The position numbers and the translations under genes were made by a program. From Gnetum montanum (lineage: Eukaryota > Streptophyta > Gnetopsida > Gnetales > Gnetaceae), in assembly GCA_015680685.1 (NCBI GenBank), contig MNCI01036290.1, positions 6,285-70,284 of the forward strand: a DNA stretch of 64,000 nt, given 5' to 3'. This document shows positions 1 to 11,458 of the stretch, in pieces. Below the pieces are notes generated by a model, which was not told where the DNA came from, did no database searches, and saw nothing but the letters and a program-made list of their open reading frames with translations. Each line of letters starts with the position of its first letter. Within the stretch, counting starts at the first letter, position 1.

Positions 1-390
1 TGCATACATTTTTATTAAACAATACAATAAAGTTCATTGCCTCCTATTTATGTTATTTACTTCAGTTTATCTTCTATTTACAATATAACTTTGTTTACGC
101 CTTATTCATAATTCAGTACACTTTATTTACATTTCATATCGTTGTTCATATTCCGTTTACACCGTTTACGATAACCCAAGCGCTAGCCATAGCTTACGCT
201 TGGGGAAGTCCTTGGTTGATTTGCGTGCGAACCATCCAAGGCACTCTGCCTTCGTTCCTTTTTCCAGCTTGCCCTCAAGCGAAGGCAGGGTTGGCTGTGG
301 CTGCCCAACGATCTCTCGGTGTCTGTTTCCCTCCCAGCCTTACATCGACGATTTAGGTCAGTACACCTACAACACCAAGGAAAAACCTTG
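1..390. other. CpG-rich, little-decayed segment, possible end of a younger element
   Basis: This stretch has about 15 CpG dinucleotides in 400 bases, far more than the surrounding C-to-T-decayed DNA. I see no convincing protein in either strand. It passes into the decayed ORF near position 390. It could be the end of a younger LTR or element cut by the window edge; the other end is not visible, so the assignment is weak. Confidence 0.3.
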
Positions 391-2197
391 ATGAGAAACA
401 AGAATCAAAGAAGGAAGTAGAACTAGAAAAAGAAATTGAACAAGATCCTAAATAGCATTATGAGACACAAGTTCCATCACCACCACCATAAGACTATAGG
501 CCTGAAATGAGCCATTTGCAAAGAATTTTTGAAACACTCAGCTAGGGGAGTAGAGATGAGTCAAACCTCTTTAGAGTCATCAACAACATCATGTAGCCCA
601 TTGCTTCTGTTGATCTAACAAGGGGGTAGATTTTGCTACAATTAGGAGGAGAATCCTAGTGGTCATGACAAATCTCTAGTAATACCACATCTTTTCAAGT
701 GATGCTTGAAATAGGAGAAGATGCCAAAATAGTGGTCATGCAACATTAGGATGTGGTAGGTGTAGTAGAGGTGATAAAAGATCACATCAAGGAATCTTTC
801 AATGTGCTTGTTGTGAGCTTAGTGGATTTGACTAGGACTAGAGATGCACAAATGTTGGCTGGGACTTTAATAACTCTTGTAGCCTATGAGGATGTATTAG
901 ATAGATTGCTATAGATGGGACAAGTAATGACAATCCTTTTTTACATCCCCAATGATATCAGTATAGTGTAATCAGACCTCATTGCCATCAAAGTGAAGTT
1001 GGTCATGGCTAAGACCAAGGTAGAACATGCAAAAGTAGAAGTGCATTACTTGCAACAAGAGTTGGTTATCCTAAGAGCTAAAAGATGGGATCCTACCTAG
1101 TTTGTTCTACCTAACTAACTAGATCAATTTAGAATAGAGTAGTTGAATAACTTGATTGAAAAGAAAAATAGTGCTAAGTAAGAAAAGAAGAAGGTAGTCT
1201 GGAATGCCTTAGTTGTCGATGCTTAGCCATATGCCCATAAGAAGGCATTGACCACCACACAAGAAGAAAATAAATAGCTTGCTATAGATAACGTGAGGTT
1301 GATCACCATCAAGAAATAGAAGAACATCTTGAAGGAAAGTGTCCACTAGCTGAAAGAACAACTAGTGATAGTTAACCATGACATCAATAGATTGGCTAGA
1401 GAGAATTGAACCCTCTTGATGGAGGAGGTATGTGCAATTTGACAAAAGTTTGCAATTGAAATAAGTGCATGTTAAAATCAGGCCAGAAAGCATGAAAAAC
1501 TGAACGAGCATTTTTAAGAAAAGGTTGGCATGTATAAGCAGATCAACGAAAAAAATCCAAATGCAAAAGCCCACATCAGATCCATGTCAATGCAAAATCC
1601 TGATTGGTAGCCCATCTTGGATAGTTATGCACTACTCCACCAAGCGAAAGTGAACAATAAAGACCTACAAATTGAATACATAAAGGAATACATGACATTG
1701 GCTAACCTTTAATATGTTAACCTTGCCATGTTAATAGTAGGTTGGCTTAGAAATGAATTGGAGTAGCAAGTAGTGACCACATATGCATTAATGAAAAAGA
1801 GTTTGCAGAAAGAAGAAATGCTTTATAGAAACTCCATGTAGCAAACTTATAATTGGAGGTGATTAAGGCTTGCTACCATGGATAGAAAGATGTTTCCTTA
1901 GACTTGGCTAGGAGACTAACAGATCATCATGAATTCAAAGAAAAGGCTAGGGCCTTTGAGAAGGAATGATAGTAGTTTGTGGCCTAATATGTTAAGGCCA
2001 AAAAAATGTTTCCATAGCTACCATGCCCATGGGATGTATAAGCACCAACATAGATCGGTTTAGTAGCCTAGATGGTACATGCTTCAAGGATGGAGGAAGA
2101 AAAGTTGCAGGTGCTACTCAACTGCTACAAATTTCAAAAGCTTGGTGACAAAGAAAAGTGAAAAATGGAGGAGCCATTGCCTTCGAGAACTACATGA
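391..2197 (+). pseudogene. Coiled-coil ORF of family A retrotransposon (copy A1), decayed
   Basis: One reading frame of roughly 600 codons can be followed to a TGA at 2195-2197. Nearly all interruptions are TAG or TAA where Gln would fit: between about 770 and 1400 I count ten TAG/TAA and one TGA. The deduced protein is rich in Lys, Glu, Gln and Leu and looks coiled-coil. Its C-terminus (a QYVKA-type block, a PCPW block, then MEEPLPSRTT) matches the ORF at 61480-61917, so it belongs to the same family. It sits directly before the polypurine tract and 3' LTR, the place where Athila-type elements carry a third ORF. No env features (signal peptide, membrane anchor) were seen. Function unknown. 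Confidence 0.6.
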
Positions 2198-2372
2198 GCT
2201 TGCCCAATTTTTTGTCTTGTAATGTTGCATCAAAATTTTTATAAAACACCACTGTGACATGTAAGAATCAAGTTGTTTATATTTTTGAGTCCATCAATAA
2301 TTTCATACCTTTCCAAATATTTAGTAAAAACTTGTTCTTCATTTTGTTTAACTTGAGGAGAAGTTTTCATTC

Positions 2373-2385
2373 AGTTTTGGGGGTA
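2373..2385 (+). other. Polypurine tract of A1
   Basis: AGTTTTGGGGGTA lies directly before the LTR start TGATG. The same arrangement (GTGGGGGTA, then TGATGAAGC) occurs at 62093-62102, which supports it as the plus-strand priming site of family A. Confidence 0.65.
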
Positions 2386-3269
2386 TGATGTGTCATGATT
2401 TTGTTAGTTCTAATATCAGGTATATGATATTGAAGCCTTGATATCAGATGGATGATATTGGGTCCCAAGAAATGATGTTGGATATTTGATATTACTTCTT
2501 TCATGTTAGCCTATAAATACCACACTAGGATGCATAGTTGGGAGATAGTTGGTTGATAGATTTTAGATAGCTTTTTCATTGGTTTTTGATTTATAGTTTT
2601 GTTATTCCAGTGCATACCCACAATGTGATGTTAAGTGATTGTACGACATCCTTATTCAAGTGTGACATACTTGGACATGTTACATGATGAGAAATAAAGA
2701 TTGAGATTACTTTCATCATTACATCATCCACTTAGATTTATTATTGCTTTTAGTTGTTTAATTATTTACTATTTTCCTTAGTTAATGTTTCCATTTATTG
2801 CTCTTTACAATTCCTATCATTAAGTGGAATGAGTACGACTAATTGTGAGCACTTAAGTGTAATTATTGGTAACCTAGCAATGTGCTGTTTGGTAAGCCCA
2901 GTGACATACACTTGGTAATCTCAATAGTAGTTACATGAAGTCTAAGGTATGTGGGGATGATTAGGAATAGATATTCATCACACAGAGGTTAGTTTAGATT
3001 TTACTTTCCACTATTAATTAGCTTAATTAATGAATCTCTTTGTTACCATTAGTAGTAGCTTAGGGCCAATTAGCATCAATCATATGCGTCACTTTGGACT
3101 AAACCATATGTGACAAAGCTACCACTAGTCCAAGTGGGAAGATAAAAAATTATAATCAAGGCATAACGATTTAGATGCACAACTAGTTCCATCCACGAAA
3201 TTCAATTCGATCCTGTGTGAACACTTGTGATTCATATGGTTTAATGTAGGGGTGTCTTGTTATTCATCA
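2386..3269 (+). repeat. 3' LTR of family A element A1
   Basis: The segment starts TGATG and ends TTCATCA. It aligns over most of its length with the LTRs at 38633-39463 and 62103-63003. Shared landmarks are the ATTCAAGTGTGACATACTTG block near 2655, the 'ggtaacctagcaa' block near 2868 and the 'taggggt...tcatca' end. Family A LTRs are 0.83-0.90 kb with a TGATGA/TCATCA terminal inverted repeat. The first 100 bases carry GATATC-like repeats not shared with the 62103 copy. Confidence 0.85.
2512..2519 (+). promoter_or_regulatory. TATA box in A1 LTR
   Basis: TATAAATA lies about 127 bases into the LTR. The 62103 LTR has TATAAATA at the equivalent place (62240-62247), so this is the likely pol II promoter of family A. 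Confidence 0.55.
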
Positions 3270-3446
3270 AAGTCTTTATTGAATATAGAAAAAAGCCTAT
3301 TGGTAATATTGATTCGATTGATTGATGCTAGCAAACTACTTGTAGAGTCAAAAGCTATGCTAGATGGTTTGGAAAGCAATTTACTAAATGTGAATCAAGT
3401 TGAAGAAGATCTTGTAGAATTTGTAAAGCAAATACAATTTTTTTTT
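3270..3446 (+). other. Short open stretch between A1 LTR and element S, unrecognised
   Basis: An open frame of about 60 codons rich in Leu, Val and Glu runs through here and ends in a T-run next to the LTR of S. It may be part of the LINE that continues after S at 8112, because S lies between them, but no LINE motif is visible. Confidence 0.2.
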
Positions 3447-4291
3447 TGAAGTAGGTTTACTCTAATAGAAAATAACCTTTAAACCATTAAATCTAGATAT
3501 TATGAAAGATAGATCAATATGTTGGATAATAAGAAAACTTACTATCTTCAATTATTGAAAAGAAGATTAAAATAGGGTTCCATAATCTATAAATCATCCA
3601 TAACGCTTTCAACACTCAAACAATGCTACAGAGTAGAAGGCTGTACAACCACATAATGGCTATTCTTAATGCAAGACACAACCAAATGAGAATCTCTTCC
3701 ACAACTCATGAGTAAGATTTCAACACATAAGCAAGAATACAAGAATACCAAAGCCAAACCACACATAATTAACCTTGGAGCTACAACCTGAATCATGCAC
3801 TCATACAATGTGCTTTCATGCAATATTTTTGCTGATTGTAGATGATACAACCATGAAAAAAGAAAAATATTTATGGTAAAAAATAGACAAGAAACCTAAA
3901 AACCTTTCGCCAACTCAACTTGAGGATCTTAGGTTGTTTTGATCTTTTTCTCCATTATTTTGATTGTTTCTAAATTTGGAATGGTCAATTCAAAAATTTC
4001 TTGAGTCATGTAAGTAGCCTCTAATTTTGAATAGAGATCTTTTTGCAAAAACCAACTTGCAAGAGATATGTTTTTAATTTTTGGAAGACATGTCTCTAAG
4101 CACAAAGAGACATCTCACTAAAGACATCTCCACTTCTAGATAGAAGTCTCTTGCACTTCATAGACATCTCTGAAGAAGACTCTACATTCTAGCAAGACAT
4201 CTCTTGAGGCTTTGAGATGTCTTTCCAATCTCCAAAACTTGTAAAAACCATTTTCAGAAATAAGAAAAGGGAATTAGAAGAGGTGTTCCTA
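3447..4291 (-). repeat. 3' LTR of element S
   Basis: Aligns with 7225-8109 throughout. Shared blocks include 'ctaaatctagatattatgaaagatag', the 'gcaagacacaac' block and the 'caactcaacttgaggatctta' block. Both contain several 'agacatct' words near the inner end. It starts TGAAG and ends CCTA, where the partner has CCTCA. Confidence 0.85.
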
Positions 4292-4559
4292 TGCTAGCTC
4301 TTCCACCCTTTAAAAAGTGAACTGATGTGAATAATGGATAAGCAATAGAAGTGATCCCCCACTCATAAAGTTTGGTCTCATGTATCCATATAACATCATT
4401 TGCAGATTGATCCTCCCAATAAATCAAGGACTCATGCCTCTTTAGTTCTTGAGTGCTAGAAGCTTTCCTCCACTTGAGTATGACTACCTTCCTCTTCATC
4501 AAAGAATTGGATTGATTAATAGGCCCATTCAACTCATTGATGCTACCTTGTAAGGTCTC

Positions 4560-5350
4560 ATCATTAGCAAGTCCATGATAATGCACAATATCTGAAACAT
4601 TAAATAGAAAATATAAACCAACATCATTTGGTAATTTAATCTTAAAAGCATTATCATTAATCTTAACCTTTAGTTTGAAAGGTTACATCTTCTTGGCTTT
4701 CAACCTAGAGAAGTTGATACCTCTCAATCACTTTTTCTTCAAGTGCATCCAAATCAAGTTACCAATAGTAGAATTTGACTTTCATTTATTCTCATTCCTC
4801 TTAAAGACTGTATTTTTCAATTTCTTCTTAAGATTTGATTTTACTTATGCATGGCGATCCCTCATATCTTGTAGAAAATTAGCACTAAGTTAAGCTTCAT
4901 CATCAATTCCTTTCAAGGTGTTCATCATCTTTAGAAAAAAACATAGTTCATCTCAAATGGAATTTTATCAATGACAACTTAAAAGTTATTATTATACAAA
5001 AATTTAACATGAGACAAATTGTTTTTCCATCTATTTGGTTGTCTATTACATAAACATATTAACATTTTTACCAAGGATTTATTCACCACCTTCATTTAGC
5101 CATTAGATTGGGGATGCTATGTACTAGAAAATTCAATTTTTTCCATAAAATTTCAAAATGAACCTCCAAAAATGACTTGTAAACTTGGAGTCTCTATCAC
5201 TAATAATATTCAATGGAATTCCATGCAACTTTATAACATGTTGGAAAAAAGCTTTTCCACATGAGAAGCATGGCTCACCTTTTCACATGGAATGAATTTT
5301 TTCATCTTAGAGAACCTATACATAATAACAAAATATTTCATCATAGTTTG
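4560..5350 (-). pseudogene. Integrase of element S, decayed
   Basis: Minus-strand frames give, in order, MYRFSKMKKFIPC near 5300, KLHGIPLNIISDRDSKF near 5200 (second catalytic Asp in SDRD) and QHPQSNG near 5110 (first part of the block holding the catalytic Glu). The C-terminal region then has FKLKVKINDNAFKIKLPND and FNVSDIVHYHG near 4590-4640. These are the standard landmarks of a Ty3/gypsy integrase, ending in the region before a possible chromodomain. No chromodomain is evident. Frames are broken by stops and shifts. The reaction would be strand transfer of the element cDNA into host DNA. Confidence 0.75.
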
Positions 5351-5559
5351 AAGCAATCGTTGATACAATAGCAAAACCAAAACCTCTTTCATCATGTTCC
5401 TTAATGTATTCCATATCTCATAAAAGGATTAAGAAAACATTGAGTGAGCTTTGTTACCTTAGTTATTCAGATGTTATAGGAATCAACTCATGAATTTCAT
5501 CATTTCTAGCTACGCTTCATATATTTCTTCCTCCATAAAACTAAGAACAATTATCAAAA

Positions 5560-5800
5560 TTCTAAGGTCTAACAAGAATTACATCAACATAATTAATAGG
5601 AAGTACATCAAGCTTCACAACATCATGAAAAATCCCAACTTTAAATTGCAAAGTACATTATTCCTTCACCTATTGAGAGAAATCTTAAGACAACTAATGC
5701 ACGTTGTAGGTTCTAAGATGAGGATTAATTACCAAACCCAATTTAGCAATTGTCCTATATGAAATAACATGTTCTTGGGCTTCTTCATCTATTAAACATG
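5560..5800 (-). pseudogene. Aspartic protease of element S, decayed
   Basis: The minus strand near 5750 reads CLIDEEAQEHVISYRTIAK. This matches the gypsy protease active-site region (normally I-D-S/T-G-A then N-x-I-S), with the usual D-S-G replaced by D-E-E. About 45 codons on, KVGIFHDVVKLDVLPIN and ILVRP match the segment that normally ends in LLGRPW. The catalytic triad is altered, so the remnant cannot be active as read. Confidence 0.6.
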
Positions 5801-6179
5801 AATAAATTTCCCACTAGGCAAACATCTAGCCCTAATCTGAAATAAAAAACTTCTATCAAAATGATCTCCACTATTCATATTCCTCATGCATGTACAACAA
5901 TTTAATTTAGAAACTTTCCTAATCTTGGAAGAATTAGGGTTACCTCTTTAAAGTGCTTGGCTTGATGTCTCCTATACCTTCATGGTTTGCACATCTGTAC
6001 CCTTGGCTATTTTGTAAAGTGTACATTCTTATTGCTTGTATTATCTTTCTTGACTTTTGAAGCATTGAATCTTGGATGAGCTGGTGTCTTGATCCTTGCC
6101 TCCCTTGCCTTGATTATTCTTGTCTTTGCCCATCTCATCATTATTCTATTTCTTCTTATTATGAATGTCATCTTTGTAT

Positions 6180-7067
6180 TTAGATTTAAACTTAGATTCC
6201 TTGCCCTTTCCTTTAAATGTTTGATTTCTCATATTTTTGAATTTTTTTATTTCTTTTCTACCTGAGTACCAAATCATAAGCCTCATCAAGAGTGTGTGGC
6301 TCATAAAAAGATAACTCCTACTGATATAGAATTTTAATATTGAAAAAGATTGAAGCCTATTTATACTCTTCCCAGTTCACTTTCACTTGATGAAATATAT
6401 TACAAAATTTAACATGAAATTTTTTGACATCTTTATTACCTTACATTAGAAATTTCAACTTCATTATGTTCTTTTTTCTTTGATGAGACTATTCAAATTT
6501 TCCTCTGAACTTGTATATCATCAAATTATAATCTTTGATGGATTGATCATTTTTTCTTTCATAAGCCTCAAATTTCTTTTCCCAACACATAGAAGTCATT
6601 CCTTCTAATTTGGATTTAGTAATTGATATCCTCAAATGATTTTGTACATCTTCCAATTCAAAATGCTTGTTAAGTATCTTTAGCCAACTTGAAAAAGCAT
6701 TAGTATCATCTACACCATTAAAAATATTCAATTCAATGTATAAGAGGCTTGCAACATTACCAAATATTCTAGCAAGCCTTATCTCATTTTCATCGTCTAG
6801 CTTGCTAGGATAAAAAGTAGTTGCCACTATTGGAGCTCTCAAAATTGTCATATGAGAAGGAGGAATCCATTCCATTTCAATCCTTGGTTGATGGGTTTCT
6901 ACAGTTCCATAGATGGATTGTTCTTCCTCATCATTAGATTTTTCTCCACTAGGTTGTGAAACTTCTTTATCTAAATGTGAATGTTCATCACCTCTACACA
7001 TCAGATTATGACTAGAACTTGCATACTTGTTAACCTTTGTACTAATCTCCTTCAATCGAGTAACCAT
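6180..7067 (-). pseudogene. gag of element S
   Basis: A 192-codon open frame begins at ATG 7067. It holds an acidic N-terminus and then a retrotransposon gag domain: NIFNGVDDTNAFSSWLK (the F-x-G-x2-D block), a Cys-Trp-Glu block and the SIKDYNLMIYKFRGKFE helix. Beyond the first stop at 6489, the same gene continues in broken form to EPHTLDEAYDLVLR near 6270, the usual end of the gag core. It would form the particle shell. It lies some 140 bases downstream of the PBS, as expected. Confidence 0.75.
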
Positions 7068-7205
7068 AAGTCAAAGGATAAAATTCATGATCTTAATTTC
7101 TCTATTTAGGAATTAGACTTGTTTTTTCTTAGGCATCACATGAATTTGACAAAATCTATAATCAAAATTCCCAAGCAACAATCAACCAAAGCAAAGAAAA
7201 ATTAA

Positions 7206-7217
7206 GCTCCAGTACCA
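7206..7217 (-). other. Primer-binding site of element S
   Basis: The minus strand reads TGGTACTGGAGC directly inside the 5' LTR. This is close to TGGTATCAGAGC, the initiator-Met tRNA complement used by many plant LTR elements. It fixes the orientation of S. Confidence 0.65.
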
Positions 7218-7224
7218 GCAACAT

Positions 7225-8109
7225 TGAAGCATGTTTATTTTAATAGAAAATGACCTTTAGATCCACTAAATCTAGATATTATGAAAGATAGATAAATATG
7301 CTTAAAAAATAAGAAAATTAACTATCTTCAATTATTTGAAAAGAAGATTATAATAGGGTACCATAATGCACAAATCATTCAACACACTCTCAACACTTAA
7401 ACGATGCTACAGAACATGAGGCTATACAACTATAAAATAGTTGTTCTCAATGCAAGACACAACTAAATGAAATTCTCTTCCACAACTTTGGATTCAGATC
7501 TCCACACATAAGCAAGAATGCAAGAACACAAGTTGAACCATACAAAATTAACCTTGGAGGTGCAACCTTAATCATACACTCATATAATGTGTTTTCATAA
7601 AATATCTTTATTAACTCTCTATGATACAATCATGAAAAAATAAGAATATTTATGATAAACAAGAGATACGAAATATAGAAACCCTTTCCCAACTCAACTT
7701 GAGGATCTTAGGCTATTTTCAATCTTTTCCTCCATTATTTTAGCTATTTCAAAATTTAGAATGGTCAATTCAGAAGTTTCCTCAACCATACAAATCATTT
7801 CTATCTTGGAATAAACATCTTTTTATAAAAGCTAACTTGTAGGAAGGATGCCTTTAACTTTTGGAAGATGTCTCTATTACCCGGTGAATGTCTCCACTAT
7901 TAAAGAGATGTCTCACCAAAGAAGTTTTAGCTTTGGTAGAGACATATCAATTTCCAGATAGATGTCTCTTGTACTCCAAAGACATCTCCTATAAAGACTT
8001 TGCATTATTCCAAGATGTTTCTTGAACCTTCAAGACATCTTTCTAGCATTTAGAACTTGCAAAAATCACTTGTAGGAAGAAGAAAAGGGAATTAGAAGAG
8101 GTGTCCTCA
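7225..8109 (-). repeat. 5' LTR of element S
   Basis: Partner of 3447-4291 in direct orientation. On the minus strand it ends ...CATGCTTCA, followed by seven bases and the PBS. Slightly longer than the left copy through small indels. Confidence 0.85.
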
Positions 8110-8459
8110 CATTATTTTTAAACCAAAATCCCTTTGAATTTGAAACTTAAAAAAGCCTTGGATAATACTTGTGTTGGTAAAAAGTCTTGAGATACTTTTG
8201 AAACTAAAATTTTTTTCACTAAAAGTCACACAATTTGGCTAAAAATTGAAGATAAACCTTACAAGGAATTTTTTAATTTTATTAAAGGAAAGGGTTAAGT
8301 ACCTAATCTAGAATTACTTTATATCATGATTCCATCATTAAAGCTCCTGAGTCTATTAATATTATTTAGTGAATTATTTTCCTTCTATATTTTTTTCTAA
8401 ATATTTTAGTAAGAAATCCTTCCAGGTCTCTAGTATGTATATTTCTTATCTTGTAATAG

Positions 8460-9300
8460 AATCACATCAAAATATTTTTGAAGTAGAAATTACAGTGGAT
8501 GAATTCAAAGCAACAACCTTTAGTTTAGAAGAAGGTAAAGCTCTAGGTCTTGATAGTTTTCTTGTTGGATTTTTAAAGAAGCATTGAGACATCATTGAAG
8601 ATGATCTCTTTTATGTTTTCCAAGATGTCAATAAAACCATTTTTTAAGGTAAAAATATTAATAAAGTTGTAATTTTTCTTCTTCTTAAGAATGGAGATAT
8701 TCAGCACATTGGTAATTAGATGCCTTTTACTCTTCTTAATAATCCTTATGAAATTATAACTAATTACATGACTTGCCAAATTCAAAAGGTTATTGAAGAT
8801 ATTATTAGACCTAAGTAGAATAGTTTTGTTAAAGGTAAACACATCTTAAATAATGTTATTGTAGATGGAAAGGGAATGCATTGGGCTCCTAATACTAACT
8901 AAGATATTTATTTTGCTAAGTTAGATTAAGCAAAAGCTTATGATAGGATTGAATAAAATTTTATTATTTATTATCTCTTTAAACTAGGATTTGATGATTA
9001 TTTTATTCAACTTATCTATATCTTGCTCACTAATGCTAATGCTCAAGTTGCTACTTACTTTGGATTAAATTCTTTTTTTTTTCTTCAATGGCTAGCCTAT
9101 TAATGTTTTCTTCTTGCTCACTATTTTCTTATTATTGCTACAAATTTTCTTTCACATTATCTGCATTATGATCTATGAAGTAAATTCATTAAGGAAATTT
9201 CAATTAATGATCAAAGTATGTGATTTCTTAGCATGTACTTTGCAGATGATTCTTTTTTTATGATCAATAATTTTAACAACATATCAATACTCTTTTAGGT
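8460..9300 (+). pseudogene. LINE reverse transcriptase domain, decayed
   Basis: The plus strand gives, in order: a block with GKALGLDSFLVGFLKKHWD (normally GKSPGPDGFPAEFFK), the FVKGKHILNN block at about 8825, KLD-AKAYDRIE at about 8920 (the motif-A Asp block) and FADDS at 9239-9253, the catalytic A/Y-x-D-D core. Stops and frame changes are scattered through it. These are landmarks of plant L1-type elements, whose RT copies their RNA at the target site. The domain is dead as read. Confidence 0.8.
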
Positions 9301-9369
9301 AGAGTGAAGGATTACTACATGTTATTTGGCATTGAGATTAATAGATAGAAATTTTTTGTTTATTGTAAT

Positions 9370-9810
9370 GATAGTATTTATGAGTGGGTTACTCTCAAGC
9401 CTTGGAAAATCTTGAAAAAAGACTATATTTTTAAATTTTATGTAGCTAAATTAATTTTTTTTCTTTGAATATAATCTTACTAGTTTATGGAATTATGTGG
9501 TTAATGAAATTAAAAAGAAGCTTGATAAATGAAAAAAAAAAAAAAACTCATCCTTGCTAGTAATGTTTTAATTATTAAGTCAATGCTTCAATAAACTTAT
9601 GTTTCTTATGCTTCAAAAATGAATCATTCTAAAGCTTCTTTTGAAAGAATTGATCATATTATTTATCATTTTCTTTGGTCTACTAAGCAACATAGAATAG
9701 GTTTCTATAATGTTTCTTTGGATATTTTCACTAGTATTAAGAAAGATGGAGGACTTGGCCTCATTAATTATTATAACCAAGGTATTTATTTTGCAATGAA
9801 ATGAATTACA
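9370..9810 (+). pseudogene. LINE RT C-terminal region
   Basis: After the RT core the translation shows the thumb region of plant L1 elements, ending in a 61-codon open frame (9619-9804) with IDHIIYHFLWS and KKDGGLGLINYYNQG. The KEGGLG-type motif is diagnostic. A poly-A run at about 9531-9545 has broken the frame just upstream. Confidence 0.7.
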
Positions 9811-10581
9811 ATGTGCATGATGATGATATGTTTTTCCTTTCAATTTGAAGGTTGCTTATGAGATTATTACAAAGAATGATTTTATTCTAATATTAATATT
9901 TTTAATGGTATCTTATTCATTAAGTATTCCTATTGGTACTCATGTTAAACATATGAAAAATATTTATTCTCAATGTCCTCTTTAAATAAGTAAAGACTTG
10001 TTTTCTCATATTTTTTGAAGTATCATGTTATTCAACATGCTTGGAAATGAACAACCAAAATTTGTATAAACTTTCAACCAAGTGTTAGTAAAGTCATTGT
10101 TGGTGATCATCTTACTTTGTCTACTTCATTTCTTTACATCTGGAATTCTCTTCAACTAGTTATTCTTTACTCTATTTGGAAGAGTTAGTGTATAATTAGT
10201 TTCTAGTAGCAAGAGCATAACCATGACCTCTCTTCAATTTTTAAATACTAGATTCTCAAAGACGTCTTTTTTTAGCTACCACTTTAAGTAAAGAGTGTAG
10301 TGAAAGCTAAATAATTAATTTTTTTCTATAGTATTCAATTTTTTTGGTTTTGGAGGCTCAAGGATAAGAATCTTTTAGATTTTATTACTATTTTTTCATT
10401 GTATCTAATTGATGTTTTTTTTTTCCTTAGAGAGATTTTCATCTTCTCTTTATAAGATACCATTTAGTAAGAAGTGAAAACTCATGAGGGCACTTTTGAA
10501 TAAGGAAAAAGCCTAATCCATTTCCTACCCCATAGGGGAGGTTTTATGGGATTGGTTGTAAGGATGAAAAATTAAAAAAAT

Positions 10582-11412
10582 ATATTTTTTGCAACTAAAA
10601 AATTCAATCACTAGAAAATCAAGTCTCAATGTAGTAGCCTCAACCTTGAATCCCTAGAGCCTTCGAAAAATGGGATTCAGAGTACCATAGATGGTTTGGT
10701 AGATCATCCACAGACTTGGTAGAGGAAAAAATGAATAATGTAAAATAAAGAATGTAGATCTAAAAACTAAAAGCAACAAAAAATTACACACAAAATCAAA
10801 ACTTTGAAATTTATTAAAAAAAGAATAATTTTAAGGAATGTGTATAAGTAATGGCCATAGGAGAGCAAGGGGTTCACTTGGGTAGGGGTTTAGAGTCCAT
10901 TGAAGCCAATGTAATCAACTGTAGGATCTAGATGTTCTACCACTCTCAATGCTATCAAACCTATTTTGCTACTACTCTAGATCATCAATGTTGGTTATTG
11001 TTGGGGGCGAGGGGTTTGGGGGTTGAGAAATATAAGGAAGTTGGACTATGAAAGTAGGAAATACTAGGAGTAGAGGTTCCCAAGAGAACAATGTAGAAGC
11101 CACAAACTCACAAATCCCAAAAGGGGTAATGGGAATTACAAGGCCATAGGGGTTTCATGCTAAGGAGATCTAAGAAGCTACATTTCTACAATTTTGAAAG
11201 AGCTGTTAGATGCTACAAATGCCAAAGTGCATGAATGCCAAGGGTGTGGAACCTAAACATGGTGTTGGGGTTTAGATTTTATAGGTTTTAGACCATGAAT
11301 GGGACTATAAATTAGCTATAATTCAATTGTAATTTGGCTAATAGATTGCTACAATTTTCTACCACATACAAGTGAGATGGGTATCCAAATTGGATGGGGT
11401 GGGGGGGAGTGG

Positions 11413-11458
<46 letters not shown>

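Larger units (their letters stand above)
3447..8109 (-). mobile_element. Ty3/gypsy LTR element S, lacking reverse transcriptase
   Basis: Two direct LTRs (3447-4291 and 7225-8109) flank about 2.9 kb. On the minus strand the order is LTR, PBS, gag, protease, integrase, LTR. Only about 200 bases lie between the protease remnant and the integrase core, so RT and RNase H are missing. A full gypsy element has some 1.5 kb there. The copy is therefore a deletion derivative or a member of a non-autonomous family. No clear target duplication was found: the left flank is a T-run and the right flank reads CATTA. It lies between the A1 LTR and the LINE. Confidence 0.85.
8112..10580 (+). mobile_element. 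L1-like LINE remnant
   Basis: No LTRs; the RT has L1-clade motifs and ends in an A/T-rich stretch (about 10565-10580). Before the RT there is a KEFFNFIKGKG block at about 8270. The 5' part (ORF1, endonuclease) is not seen. Its left neighbour is element S, its right neighbour the T1 LTR. Confidence 0.75.

Noticed and set aside
391-2197. Reassigned genetic code (TAG/TAA as Gln, as in ciliates)
   Set aside because: TGA stops also occur at Arg positions, frameshifts are common, and non-coding PBS sequences show the same C-to-T and G-to-A changes. Decay by deamination explains all of it.
3270-3446. Part of a host gene
   Set aside because: Too short, with no splice signals or family match, and bounded on both sides by element ends.
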